Assembly (NCBI RefSeq): GCF_017877355.1
Contig: NZ_JAGIPR010000007.1
Location: 124,001 to 188,000, forward strand
Reading direction: 5' to 3'
Length of the DNA: 64,000 nucleotides
Source of the DNA: Chryseobacterium jejuense
Lineage (GTDB): Bacteria; Bacteroidota; Bacteroidia; Flavobacteriales; Weeksellaceae
Shown here: piece after piece, positions 35,001 to 42,690 of the stretch
Layout of the letters: each line of letters starts with the position of its first letter
How positions within the stretch are numbered: position 1 is the stretch's first letter
Position numbers and translations under genes: made by a program
The notes under the pieces: model-generated
Database searches by the model: none
What the model was told of the DNA's origin: nothing
The model's input: the letters and a program-made list of their open reading frames with translations, nothing else

Positions 35001-35031
35001 CAAATATAATAAATTCTACAATTTCATACAA
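35001..35031 (-). promoter_or_regulatory. Promoter of the short T9SS-sorted gene
   Basis: On the minus strand TTG (complement of 35029-35031), 20 bases, then TATATTTG (complement of 35001-35008). The ATG at 34971 is 29 bases beyond the -7 box. It is divergent from the hemB promoter region. Confidence 0.7.
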
Positions 35032-35053
35032 TAGTTTTTTGTATAACTTGTAG

Positions 35054-35061
35054 TAAATTTG
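35054..35061 (+). promoter_or_regulatory. -7 promoter box of hemB
   Basis: TAAATTTG matches the -7 consensus and lies 28 bases before the hemB ATG. A TTTG ends at 35041, only 12 bases away, so the -33 element is not clear. Confidence 0.5.
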
Positions 35062-35089
35062 TAGAAACTTATTCAAAAAGTATTCCAAA

Positions 35090-36079
35090 ATGATACATTC
35101 AAGAAATAGAAGACTTAGAGTTAATGAATCTATCAGAAGTTTGGTAAGAGAAAATGTACTTACAACTGATGATTTTGTAATGCCGATCTTCGTAATGGAG
35201 GGCGAAAACATGCAAGAACCGATCCCGTCGATGCCGGGGATTTTCAGGCGAAGCATAGATTTAACAGTAAAAGAATGTAAGGAATTATTTTCTTTAGGCG
35301 TAAAAGCTGTCAATTTGTACATGAAGGTATCCGAAAATCTGAAAGACAATACCGGAAAAGAAGCATGGAACAAAAACGGATTGATGCAGAATACAATCAA
35401 AGCGATTAAAGATGCTGTTCCTGGAATGGTGGTAATGCCTGATGTTGCTTTAGATCCTTATTCAATCTACGGACACGACGGAATTATCGAAAACGGGAAA
35501 ATTTTAAATGATGCTACCAACGAGGCATTAGCAAAAATGTCAGTATCTCATGCAGAAGCAGGGGCAGATCTTGTGGCTCCAAGCGATATGATGGATGGCA
35601 GAGTTCAGGTTATTCGTGAAGCATTGGAAGAAAGCGGATTTGCAGATGTTGGTATTGTAAGCTACGCAGCCAAATATGCAAGCTCTTTCTACGGACCTTT
35701 CAGAAGTGCTTTAGACAGTGCTCCAAAAGAAAATATTGAAATTCCGAAAGATAAAAAAACGTATCAGATGGATTTTCACAACTCCCGCGAAGCTTTGAAT
35801 GAAGTATTTAAAGATATCGACGAAGGAGCAGATGTTATTATGATTAAACCGGGGCTTCCTTATCTGGATATCGTTGCTAAAGTACGTGAAGCTATTGATC
35901 TTCCGATTGCAGTTTATAACGTAAGTGGGGAATATGCAATGGTGAAAGCAGCAGTTCAGAACGGATGGCTGGATAATGATAAAACTATTATTGAAAATCT
36001 TACATGTTTCAAAAGAGCAGGTGCAGATATGATCTTTACTTATTTTGCTAAGGAAGCAGCAATGATTTTAAATAGATAA
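35090..36079 (+). CDS. hemB: Delta-aminolevulinic acid dehydratase (porphobilinogen synthase)
   Basis: A 329-residue TIM-barrel enzyme. The two active-site lysines are visible: Lys195 in SYAAKYASSFYGPFR and Lys253 (the Schiff-base lysine) in VIMIKPGLPYLD. It starts HSRNRRLRVNESIRSLVRE and carries the MPDVALDPYSIYGHDG loop, where the cysteines of zinc-dependent enzymes are replaced by Ala/Asp/Tyr. It should therefore be a magnesium-type enzyme not needing catalytic zinc. HemB joins two 5-aminolevulinate molecules to porphobilinogen in haem synthesis. It is transcribed alone, between its own promoter and a terminator. Confidence 0.95.
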   Translation: MIHSRNRRLRVNESIRSLVRENVLTTDDFVMPIFVMEGENMQEPIPSMPGIFRRSIDLTVKECKELFSLGVKAVNLYMKVSENLKDNTGKEAWNKNGLMQNTIKAIKDAVPGMVVMPDVALDPYSIYGHDGIIENGKILNDATNEALAKMSVSHAEAGADLVAPSDMMDGRVQVIREALEESGFADVGIVSYAAKYASSFYGPFRSALDSAPKENIEIPKDKKTYQMDFHNSREALNEVFKDIDEGADVIMIKPGLPYLDIVAKVREAIDLPIAVYNVSGEYAMVKAAVQNGWLDNDKTIIENLTCFKRAGADMIFTYFAKEAAMILNR

Positions 36080-36101
36080 AAGAATTTCCATACATAAAAG
36101 A

Positions 36102-36136
36102 AAATAGACTGTCAGTAAGGCAGTCTATTTTTTTTA
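36102..36136 (+). terminator. hemB terminator
   Basis: A 10-bp stem (36102-36111 with 36121-36130), nine-base loop, T run to 36135. Confidence 0.85.
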
Positions 36137-36223
36137 GCAATATTTTTAAAATATTTTCATAATAATTCTTTATGTGGAGAATATTCTTATATTAGAATTC
36201 TAAAAATTAAAAATTAGGTAATT

Positions 36224-36367
36224 ATGAAAAATTTGAAAAAGGTTGAAAGAAACCAATTGAAAGGAATTAAAGGAGGAGAAGTAATCATTGATGACCCGAA
36301 TTGCGGGACAATGTGTAAAGGTATCTGGCATCCATGTACAATCAACCATGTAGCTTGTCCAGATTAA
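36224..36367 (+). CDS. Double-glycine leader peptide with Cys-rich core (bacteriocin-like), 47 residues
   Basis: A small gene of 47 codons. The N-terminal 18 residues, MKNLKKVERNQLKGIKGG, form a charged amphipathic leader ending in Gly-Gly, the cleavage signal of peptidase-containing ABC exporters. The core of 29 residues, EVIIDDPNCGTMCKGIW then HPCTINHVACPD, has four cysteines (27, 31, 38, 45 of the precursor). Peptides with this MKNLKKL..LK.IKGG leader are common in Chryseobacterium and relatives, where databases call them bacteriocin-like. It faces a second such gene, with a shared terminator between them. No exporter or modification gene adjoins, so processing must be supplied elsewhere. 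Antimicrobial or signalling activity is an inference. Confidence 0.75.
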   Translation: MKNLKKVERNQLKGIKGGEVIIDDPNCGTMCKGIWHPCTINHVACPD

Positions 36368-36381
36368 TTGATGAAAATATA

Positions 36382-36410
36382 AAAAAGCTGCCTCATTGAG
36401 ACAGCTTTTT
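36382..36410. terminator. Bidirectional terminator between the two leader-peptide genes
   Basis: Stem of 9 bp (36382-36390 with 36402-36410) extended inward by three pairs after a mismatch, with an A run on the left and a T run on the right. It separates the convergent peptide genes. Confidence 0.8.
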
Positions 36411-36438
36411 ATATGACTTACTTGGAAGTGATTTTTAT

Positions 36439-36615
36439 TTATTTTCCCTGGCAGAAGGGATCTTCAGGATGTATCGGATTGTCGGGATGGTCTAAAAGAC
36501 AAATTTTTGTTGGGCATAGATACCATCCTGGAAAGCAGTTTCCATTTTTATCAGGATAGGTATAATAATAACCTCCTTTGATTTGTTTTAAATCTTTTTT
36601 TGTTAATTTTTTCAT
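36439..36615 (-). CDS. Double-glycine leader peptide with aromatic and Cys-containing core, 58 residues
   Basis: A small gene of 58 codons. The leader MKKLTKKDLKQIKGG (15 residues) ends in Gly-Gly like that of the gene at 36224, with the same Lys/Leu spacing. The core begins YYYTYPDKNGNCFPGWYLCP and continues TKICLLDHPDNPIHPEDPFC; it has four cysteines (27, 34, 39, 55) and is rich in Pro, Tyr and Asp. The core sequences of the two peptides are unrelated, so they are different products sharing one secretion signal. It is convergent with the first peptide and lies 67 bases before the end of the TM2 gene on the same strand. Function (bacteriocin, signal or other) is not shown. Confidence 0.78.
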   Translation of the reverse strand: MKKLTKKDLKQIKGGYYYTYPDKNGNCFPGWYLCPTKICLLDHPDNPIHPEDPFCQGK

Positions 36616-36682
36616 GGTGAATATTTTTATTAATTAGTTACTCTAAATTAATAAAAATATATCATAAAGTGTTGATATTTAA

Positions 36683-36979
36683 TTATAACCAAGGTTTTCT
36701 TCCATGAACATAGGTGTCATCAAACTGTTTGTCATCCATACAAAGATAGATGATGCCTTCAATAAAAGGAATAATAGAAGCAACACCACAGGTCACAATA
36801 TTCAGAACCAATTGAATAATGCCTTCTTTGGTATATCCAAGATAAAATTTATTTAAGCCCAGCCAGCCTACAAGAATGCCTAATAGGGCTGCAGGAAGTT
36901 TTTTTTCTGAACGGTAGGGCATATTGTATTGCTGTTGGTTTCCTGTATTTTCTGTTTTAGTATATCCGTAATTTTCCAT
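36683..36979 (-). CDS. TM2-domain membrane protein
   Basis: The 98-residue protein has a polar N-terminal tail (about 1-27, rich in Asn, Gln and Tyr) and then a TM2 domain of two membrane helices. AALLGILVGWLGLNKFYLGY holds the conserved Gly-Leu and Lys-Phe-Tyr-Leu-Gly core, and GIIQLVLNIVTCGVASII is the second helix. It ends GIIYLCMDDKQFDDTYV. TM2 proteins are widespread small membrane proteins whose biochemical role is mostly unknown. It lies between the leader peptide gene (same strand) and lptB (opposite strand). No link to the peptides is shown beyond adjacency. Confidence 0.85.
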   Translation of the reverse strand: MENYGYTKTENTGNQQQYNMPYRSEKKLPAALLGILVGWLGLNKFYLGYTKEGIIQLVLNIVTCGVASIIPFIEGIIYLCMDDKQFDDTYVHGRKPWL

Positions 36980-37121
36980 TTCTTAATGTTTGTAATTGAT
37001 TGAATTTTTTTATAATAAGTAGGTTGAAAAGATAAAAAGTTACACAAACTGAAAGTGAACAAGTTTCATATTTTAGATAAACAAGTTTACATTAACCTAT
37101 AAGTGAAGTTTATATTTTTGA

Positions 37122-37129
37122 TATATTTG
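37122..37129 (+). promoter_or_regulatory. -7 promoter box of lptB, nearly leaderless
   Basis: TATATTTG matches the -7 consensus and ends only four bases before the lptB ATG at 37134, so the transcript would start at or near the ATG. Upstream, AACAAGTTT occurs twice (37058-37066 and 37080-37088), 22 bases apart, at the place where a regulator could bind. No clear TTG element was seen. Confidence 0.45.
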
Positions 37130-37133
37130 CCCT

Positions 37134-38195
37134 ATGATTTTACGCGGAGAAAACTTAATCAAAGAATACGGTCCTAAAAAAGTTGTAAAAGGCGTTTCTG
37201 TACAGGTTCAGCAGGGAGAAATTGTTGGTTTGCTTGGTCCGAACGGAGCAGGAAAAACTACATCGTTTTATATGATCGTAGGGTTGGTTAAGCCTACTTC
37301 AGGAAAAATTTTCTTGGATAAACAGGAGATTACTACAGATGCTATGTACCGAAGAGCCCAAAAAGGAATCGGATATCTGGCACAGGAAGCTTCAGTTTTC
37401 AGAAAACTGTCTGTAGAGGAAAATATTATGGGAGTATTGCAGCTGACAAAACTTTCAAAACGGGAACAGCAAATCAAATGTGATGAGCTGATTGAGGAGT
37501 TTTCTTTACAGCACGTTCGTAAAAACAGAGGAGATCTTCTTTCCGGTGGGGAAAGACGTAGAACAGAAATTGCCCGTTGTTTGGCTACAAGCCCGAACTT
37601 TATCCTTCTGGATGAACCGTTTGCCGGAGTTGACCCAATTGCGGTAGAAGATATCCAAAAGATTGTAAGAAGTCTTGTAGATAAAAACATTGGAATCCTG
37701 ATCACCGACCATAACGTACAGCAGACCCTTGCGATCACCAATAAAACGTATATTATGTTTGAAGGAAAGATCCTGAAAGAAGGTCTTCCCGAAGATCTTG
37801 CGAATGATCCGCAGGTAAGAGAAGCTTATCTTGGAGAAAACTTTGTATATCAAAGCATTTTAGATAAACCGAAGAAGAAAAAATATGCTTACAACATCTG
37901 GGCAGGTAATTTTGATTCAAAAACTCATCTGCAGGGATTTGTTGATGAAAACTTTAAGGAATATGATAATCTGAGACTGATGTATGGTTTTGAAGATGTC
38001 AGTTTTGCTTCATTAGGTAACTCAGAGATAGAGCATATCTTTGCCGAGGTAGTGGATAAAAATGCAAATAACTCATTTGTTTTCCAGAAAAAAGAAATCA
38101 ATTCACAATATTCTCTGGAGCAGGCAGAGGCAGAATCTAAAAAAGTAAGCCAGCCGGAACTGCATTATCTTACGACGTATATGTATGAAGGATAA
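37134..38195 (+). CDS. lptB: LPS export ABC transporter ATP-binding protein with long C-terminal extension
   Basis: The first 240 residues are LptB: Walker A GLLGPNGAGKTTSFYM, signature LLSGGERRRTEIARC, Walker B FILLDEPFAGVDPIAVED, and H-loop LITDHNVQQTLAITNKT, with the LptB-specific GIGYLAQEASVFRKLSVEEN. LptB drives lipopolysaccharide extraction from the inner membrane with LptF and LptG. The protein is 353 residues, about 110 longer than the enterobacterial form. The extension (KPKKKKYAYNIWAGNFDSK, then a domain ending QPELHYLTTYMYEG) is soluble and of unknown fold. A terminator follows, so it is monocistronic. Partner genes are outside the window. Confidence 0.9.
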   Translation: MILRGENLIKEYGPKKVVKGVSVQVQQGEIVGLLGPNGAGKTTSFYMIVGLVKPTSGKIFLDKQEITTDAMYRRAQKGIGYLAQEASVFRKLSVEENIMGVLQLTKLSKREQQIKCDELIEEFSLQHVRKNRGDLLSGGERRRTEIARCLATSPNFILLDEPFAGVDPIAVEDIQKIVRSLVDKNIGILITDHNVQQTLAITNKTYIMFEGKILKEGLPEDLANDPQVREAYLGENFVYQSILDKPKKKKYAYNIWAGNFDSKTHLQGFVDENFKEYDNLRLMYGFEDVSFASLGNSEIEHIFAEVVDKNANNSFVFQKKEINSQYSLEQAEAESKKVSQPELHYLTTYMYEG

Positions 38196-38228
38196 AATTT
38201 AAACAATTAATAGTTAAAAATAATAATA

Positions 38229-38266
38229 AAAACGTACCTTTTCTTTTCGAAACGGTACGTTTTTCA
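38229..38266 (+). terminator. lptB terminator
   Basis: A 10-bp perfect stem (38229-38238 with 38254-38263) with a 15-base loop and a T run to 38265. It lies 34 bases past the lptB stop and 16 before the next ATG. Confidence 0.75.
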
Positions 38267-38281
38267 GTTTAAATACTTCCT

Positions 38282-40090
38282 ATGGCAAAACCATTCAACA
38301 GAACAGTTACTTTATTCGGGATTTATAAACAGCTTGTTCCATTCATCAGACCTTACCGATTAATGATCTATGGAACATTGTTTCTTACTTTTCTTGGAGC
38401 TCTGGCAGCACAGGTAAACCCAATTGTCCTGAAGTATACCGTAGATGAAGTTACCAAATTGACCCGCCTTCCGCACCCTATGACCGAGGGGATTCATATC
38501 CTTATCATCATCTCCATTATTTTATTGGGAAAAGAATTACTGAATATTTTCATCAATTTCGGACAGAAGTTTTATGGGGAAAAAATCAGAATCAATGTTA
38601 GTTCTGTTTTGGCACAGTCTGCTATTGACAAAATTCTGAGCTATCGTGTCGCTTACTTTAATGATGAAAACCATGAATCTGGAAAACTACAGATCAGGAT
38701 TGACCGTGGAATTGAAAGTTTAACTAAGCTTGTCCAGAATTTTTTCATAGATATTCTTCCGCTTTTTTCCAATGCTATTATTGCGCTTATCATCATGTAT
38801 ATGCAGAATGTGTATGTAGGATTGGTTTCTACAATCATTGTTCCGATCTATTTTTACATAAGTTCGCTGCAGGCTAAAAAACTGAGTGGAGTTCGTAGAC
38901 AACTTCGAAATCAAAGAGAAAAGAAGACTTCAGGCCTTTTGAACCTGGTGAATTCTATTATGGTGATTAAAAGTTTTGTGCGTGAAAAATTTGAAGGTAA
39001 AAAACAGTATGATCTCCAGATGCAGCTGATGGAAAGTCAGATGTTCACAAGAAGAACCAACTTTATTTATGACGGTTTAAAAACCTTTATTGAGCAATTT
39101 GGAGTAGTACTGATTATCCTTCTGACTGTTTATCTGGTATTGGATCAGCAGATGACCATTGGAGCAATTATGCTTCATATTATGCTTTTTAATAATGTAT
39201 CAGCTCCTATCCGTCAGTTGCACAGAATTTATGATGATATGAATGATGCAATGATTTATGCCGAAGGATATTTTGATATTCTTAATGCTGATAATGAAAC
39301 AGAACAGAACGGAAGTTTTGTGGAGGAAAAAATTAAAGGAACTTTTGAACTTAAAAATGTAAACTTTACTTATCCCAACGGAACACATGCTTTACATGAT
39401 GTTTCTATGAAAATCGAAAATGGAAAAACAACAGCATTGGTAGGATTAAGCGGAGCAGGAAAATCAACGGTGATTAATCTTTTGTGTAAATTTTATCTGC
39501 CGGATTCAGGAGAAATTTTGTTGGATGGAATAAATTTAAATGAATATGATAATACATTTCTGAGAAGTGATCTTGGACTTGTTCTTCAGAAAAACCACAT
39601 TTTTCAGGGGAGTATTGAAGATAACATCCGTTATGGTGATATGAATGCCAATTTTGAAGAAATTCAGGCTGCAGCAAGAAAAGCATATCTTCACGATCAG
39701 ATCATGGATCTTCCTACCGGATATCAGCATGATGCTACTCAGCTTTCAGGAGGTCAGCAACAAAGAATTGCTATTGCAAGACTGTTTCTGAAAAATCCTC
39801 CGATTATATTTCTGGATGAACCTACAGCAAGTCTTGATGCTATTGCCACGGAACAGATCAAAAATTCTCTGGATGCCATTAAAGCTGGAAGAACCGTTAT
39901 CATTATCTCTCATTCATTATCTCAAATCCTGGATTCGGATACAATTTATGTGATGAAAAAAGGAAGAGTAGTAGAGAGCGGAACTCATGATGAACTTTAT
40001 AACAAAGAAGGAACTTATCGTGAAATCTTTGATGCCTCGGCGAGAAGTTTAAATCTCGATAAACTGGTGAATACTCTCAAAGAAAATTAA
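38282..40090 (+). CDS. ABC exporter, fused membrane and ATP-binding domains (MsbA-like)
   Basis: A 602-residue half-transporter. Six membrane helices (about 20-320) form the exporter domain, with the region SAIDKILSYRVAYFNDE as a coupling segment. The nucleotide-binding domain (about 350-590) has Walker A GLSGAGKSTVINLLCK, signature LSGGQQQRIAIARLF, Walker B PPIIFLDEPTASLDA, and H-loop IIISHSLSQIL. It should work as a homodimer that flips lipids, drugs or peptides outward. MsbA in lipid A transport is an attractive reading, but drug export is equally consistent. A terminator lies 16 bases upstream, so it is transcribed separately from lptB. Confidence 0.85.
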   Translation: MAKPFNRTVTLFGIYKQLVPFIRPYRLMIYGTLFLTFLGALAAQVNPIVLKYTVDEVTKLTRLPHPMTEGIHILIIISIILLGKELLNIFINFGQKFYGEKIRINVSSVLAQSAIDKILSYRVAYFNDENHESGKLQIRIDRGIESLTKLVQNFFIDILPLFSNAIIALIIMYMQNVYVGLVSTIIVPIYFYISSLQAKKLSGVRRQLRNQREKKTSGLLNLVNSIMVIKSFVREKFEGKKQYDLQMQLMESQMFTRRTNFIYDGLKTFIEQFGVVLIILLTVYLVLDQQMTIGAIMLHIMLFNNVSAPIRQLHRIYDDMNDAMIYAEGYFDILNADNETEQNGSFVEEKIKGTFELKNVNFTYPNGTHALHDVSMKIENGKTTALVGLSGAGKSTVINLLCKFYLPDSGEILLDGINLNEYDNTFLRSDLGLVLQKNHIFQGSIEDNIRYGDMNANFEEIQAAARKAYLHDQIMDLPTGYQHDATQLSGGQQQRIAIARLFLKNPPIIFLDEPTASLDAIATEQIKNSLDAIKAGRTVIIISHSLSQILDSDTIYVMKKGRVVESGTHDELYNKEGTYREIFDASARSLNLDKLVNTLKEN

Positions 40091-40093
40091 AAT

Positions 40094-40125
40094 AAAAGCC
40101 TCAGCATAATTATGCTGAGGCTTTT
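40094..40125. terminator. Bidirectional terminator after the ABC exporter
   Basis: A 32-base perfect palindrome (16 bp arms), with T at the right and A at the left ends, between the convergent exporter gene and the AhpD-like gene. Confidence 0.85.
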
Positions 40126-40143
40126 ACATTTCATAAATATTGT

Positions 40144-40608
40144 TTAATGTGCTTTTTCAGGAACCTGATAGGCGCCTACGTTCGCCCCGAAAGCAATATT
40201 AATTCTGTTATAACTATTGATTGCAATAACGGCCATTGTCAGGTCTACAATTTCCGTTTCAGAAAAATGATGATTTACATGTGAATAGATTTCATCTGGA
40301 ATTTCTTTGCCATTCAATGTTGTTAAGCTTTCTGCCCAAAGCAGGCCAGCTTTTTCTTTATCCGTATAAAAAGCACATTCTCTCCAGGCGCTTACCAGAA
40401 ATATTCTTTGTTCAGTTTCACCTTTTGCTCTTAATTCTTTAGAGTGCATATCCAGGCAAAAAGCACATCCGTTCATTTGAGAAACCCGAAAATACAACAG
40501 TTCTAAAAACTGATTATCCAATGAAGAGTTCTGTACCTGAAATCCCATGTTGTTTAGCGCATTTATAGCTTTGTTTCCCATTGCAAATGCATTGATTCTT
40601 TGTGACAT
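40144..40608 (-). CDS. Carboxymuconolactone decarboxylase/AhpD-like protein
   Basis: The 154-residue protein is all-helical and contains the redox motif NGCAFCLDMHSKELRA, in which Cys48 and Cys51 with the nearby His form the AhpD-type alkylhydroperoxidase site. LVSAWRECAFYTDKEKAGL and SETEIVDLTMAVIAINSYNR complete the family pattern. AhpD-like proteins reduce peroxides or act as peroxidase adaptors; many are uncharacterised. The ATG at 40608 is preceded by a -7-like TACATTTG on the minus strand at 40636-40643. It stands alone and precedes the Crp-family gene on the same strand, with a 379-base repeat-containing gap between them. Confidence 0.85.
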   Translation of the reverse strand: MSQRINAFAMGNKAINALNNMGFQVQNSSLDNQFLELLYFRVSQMNGCAFCLDMHSKELRAKGETEQRIFLVSAWRECAFYTDKEKAGLLWAESLTTLNGKEIPDEIYSHVNHHFSETEIVDLTMAVIAINSYNRINIAFGANVGAYQVPEKAH

Positions 40609-40987
40609 AATATTTGTTTTTGATTAATTATATGACAAATGTAGAATGGAATTTTCTGGCTTTTTTTTACAAATGATAAATAATATATCAAAAGAAATGA
40701 GGATGTAATACAAGAATATTGGATCTCCAGAACGTTGAAATTAAATAAAGAATTTAGGTAATTATATACAATTTTACACTAATACGGTTATCTTATTACT
40801 ATGACTCTGTCATTCTGAATGTAACGAAGTGAAATGAAGAATCTAAGCCACGCATGAGATTCTTCCTTCGTCAGAAATCGAAGATTCGACGTAGTCAATG
40901 ACAATGGTGTAAAATTATATATAGTCACCAAAATTTATAAGAAAACTCTATGTTAGAAGCTATTTGCCTTTCCCAGTTATTTTCTAT
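40609..40987. other. 379-base gap with an AhpD promoter box and a repeat
   Basis: Holds the -7-like box of the AhpD-like gene (40636-40643, minus strand) and a dispersed palindromic repeat described separately at 40806-40912. The rest is AT-rich and carries no gene. Confidence 0.6.
40806..40912. repeat. REP-like dispersed intergenic repeat
   Basis: Begins TCTGTCATTCTGAATGTAAC, continues with CGAAGTG and GAAGAATCT, then runs through AGATTCTTCCTTCGTCAG to GTCAATGACA, so the ends and the middle are inverted copies able to fold into a hairpin. Sequences of the type GTCATTCTGAACGAAG are frequent repeats between genes in Bacteroidota. No gene lies in it. Confidence 0.6.
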
Positions 40988-41560
40988 TTAAGATTTTTGC
41001 GCCCTGATTCTGCTCAAAGAAACCTGTGTGATTCCAATATAATCAGCAAGATCTCCAAGACTGATCCGTTGAATAAGGTCTGGTCTCTGTTCCAAAAAAT
41101 TATAATATCGCTTTTTTCCGTCATCTTCCAGCATTTCACTGATCCTTCCCATCATATTGACAGGAGCTTTTGAATATAATTTACTGAAAAGTGTCTCTGC
41201 ACTATGATATTTTTTACATAAATCCATAATCACATCTCTATGGATTCGGAGGACTTTAGTTTGTTCTAAAGCAACAATCATATATTTTGATGGCATACCG
41301 GTAAGAAAACCACTCAGTTCAGCAAAAAAAGCATTTTCAGCAAAAAACGTCATAATAAAATCTTTATCACCATTATCAAAGAAAAGCTTGACTAATCCTT
41401 TTTCAATAAAGTAAAAATATCTGCAGGTTTCATCAGCTTTCAAAAGGAAATCTCCCTTTCTGTAAGTTTTGGATTCCAGGTGGGAAACAAGCCCATCTAT
41501 TACCGGTTGTTCCAGCTTTAAAATTTTTTCTATAGTCTGGATGAAATGGGTGTGACGCAT
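40988..41560 (-). CDS. Crp/Fnr-family transcription regulator
   Basis: The 190-residue protein has a cyclic-nucleotide-binding-like beta-barrel (KGDFLLKADETCRYFYFIEK, VKLFFDNGDKDFIMTFF, FFAELSGFLTGMPSKY), a dimer helix, and a C-terminal part ending SLGDLADYIGITQVSLSRIR, a recognition helix of the Crp-type winged helix. The effector residues of Crp itself are not conserved, so the ligand is unknown. The ATG at 41560 is chosen because the preceding in-frame sequence (to 41668) has no protein-like character and runs into the divergent WYL gene. Divergent arrangement suggests the two regulators share a control region. Confidence 0.85.
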   Translation of the reverse strand: MRHTHFIQTIEKILKLEQPVIDGLVSHLESKTYRKGDFLLKADETCRYFYFIEKGLVKLFFDNGDKDFIMTFFAENAFFAELSGFLTGMPSKYMIVALEQTKVLRIHRDVIMDLCKKYHSAETLFSKLYSKAPVNMMGRISEMLEDDGKKRYYNFLEQRPDLIQRISLGDLADYIGITQVSLSRIRAQKS

Positions 41561-41617
41561 AAAAAAGTTCTGTTTTGTAAGAAATAAAATTAATGAAAAA
41601 GCTGCTATATTTATAAG

Positions 41618-41646
41618 TTGTACCTCAAAAAAGAATTTTAGCTTTG
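41618..41646 (+). promoter_or_regulatory. Promoter of the WYL regulator (TTG-N18-TAGCTTTG)
   Basis: TTG at 41618-41620 and TAGCTTTG at 41639-41646, 18 bases apart, both close to consensus. Transcription would start near 41652, about 5 bases before the ATG at 41657, giving a nearly leaderless message. It lies in the short divergent gap with the Crp-family gene. Confidence 0.75.
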
Positions 41647-41656
41647 CTAAAGCAAT

Positions 41657-42613
41657 ATGAATGATCACTATCTAAAAAAACTCGACCGCGTAACAGCTAT
41701 TCTTACCCAGCTGCAGTCTAAACCTGTAGTAAGAGCTCAGGATCTGGCTGAAAAATTCGATGTCAGTGTAAGAACCATTTATCGGGATGTAAAAACGCTG
41801 GAGAATGCGGGAATTCCAATTGTTGGAGAAGCAGGAACAGGCTATTCTCTAATGGATGGGTACAAGCTTCCACCGGTGATGTTTACCAAAGAAGAGGTAT
41901 TGAGTTTTATTACTGCTGAAAAGCTGATGCAGAAGTTTTCCCATCAAAGTTTGGGGAATCACTATCAGACCGCCATGGAAAAGGTACGTTCAGTGTTGAG
42001 GCATTCGGATAAAAATCTGATTCAGAATGTTGAAAAACAGATTGATGTTTTTAATTTTCACACTCAGCAGAAAGAAGAAGATTCTCTGAAGAATGTAATT
42101 CCCATAATTCTGGAAAGTATTGCTGAGAAAACACAGTTGAATATTGAATATCAAACGGTAGATTCAAGAGTAACCAACAGAACTATTGAAGCGGTAGGGA
42201 TTTTTTTTGAATTTAATTTCTGGTATATCATGGCTTACTGTACGCTGAGGAAAGATTTCAGACAGTTCAGGGTAGACAGGATTCTGCAGATTTCCAAAAC
42301 ACAAACTCCTTTTTTACAGGAATACGGTCAGATCAACGATTACAGAAAATCACATGGAAATAAAGTCAAAGCCAAACTGTTGATTGATAAGAAAATAATG
42401 GCCCATATCGTAAACTCCAAAAAATACTATGGCTTGGTAGAAGAAGTAGAAACCGAGCAGGGAATGGAGCTTACTTTTGAAACAGAATGGATCAACGATG
42501 GATTTCCTCGTTGGGTTATCACTTTTGCAGATTATGCCACTATTCTGGAGCCGGAAAGCCTTCGGATAAGGATGAATGAAATTCTAGTCAAAATGATGGA
42601 AAGACATCAATAA
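41657..42613 (+). CDS. WYL-domain transcription regulator (YafY-like)
   Basis: The 318-residue protein has an N-terminal winged helix (DRVTAILTQLQSKPVVRAQD, then KFDVSVRTIYRDVKTLE and AGIPIVGEAGTGYSLMDGY) and a WYL domain in the central part, in which WYIMAYCTLRKDFRQFRVDR is the ligand-binding stretch. A C-terminal extension ends MNEILVKMMERHQ. WYL regulators respond to nucleic-acid fragments or other ligands and often control DNA-damage or phage-related genes; the target here is unknown. It is divergent from the Crp-type regulator, and a DinB protein lies downstream on the other strand. Confidence 0.88.
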   Translation: MNDHYLKKLDRVTAILTQLQSKPVVRAQDLAEKFDVSVRTIYRDVKTLENAGIPIVGEAGTGYSLMDGYKLPPVMFTKEEVLSFITAEKLMQKFSHQSLGNHYQTAMEKVRSVLRHSDKNLIQNVEKQIDVFNFHTQQKEEDSLKNVIPIILESIAEKTQLNIEYQTVDSRVTNRTIEAVGIFFEFNFWYIMAYCTLRKDFRQFRVDRILQISKTQTPFLQEYGQINDYRKSHGNKVKAKLLIDKKIMAHIVNSKKYYGLVEEVETEQGMELTFETEWINDGFPRWVITFADYATILEPESLRIRMNEILVKMMERHQ

Positions 42614-42638
42614 AAACCTCAGCAGAGAACTGCTGAGG
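42612..42638 (-). terminator. Terminator of the DinB gene
   Basis: A 9-bp stem (42617-42625 with 42630-42638), loop AGAA, and an A run on the left that reads as T in the minus-strand transcript. It overlaps the last bases of the WYL gene and may also help end that gene. Confidence 0.7.
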
Positions 42639-42690
42639 TGGATTGACTTTTATTGGTAAATAGATGAAATGGTTTATTAAATAGTTTTTA

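Noticed and set aside
34972..35400. In-frame extension of the short T9SS-sorted gene to a 259-residue protein
   Set aside because: The added N-terminal part is unstructured, lacks homology-like features and overlaps the hemB promoter and coding region. The ATG at 34971 follows a good promoter and gives a clean signal peptide.
37268..37741. 157-residue minus-strand frame inside lptB, and similar long frames inside the SDR (12135-12560) and TonB receptor (44641-45102) genes
   Set aside because: They lie entirely within strong coding regions on the other strand and have no recognisable domains or promoters.
40806..40912. CRISPR-like repeat cluster
   Set aside because: There is only one palindromic unit, without regular repeat-spacer spacing, and no cas genes are in the window.
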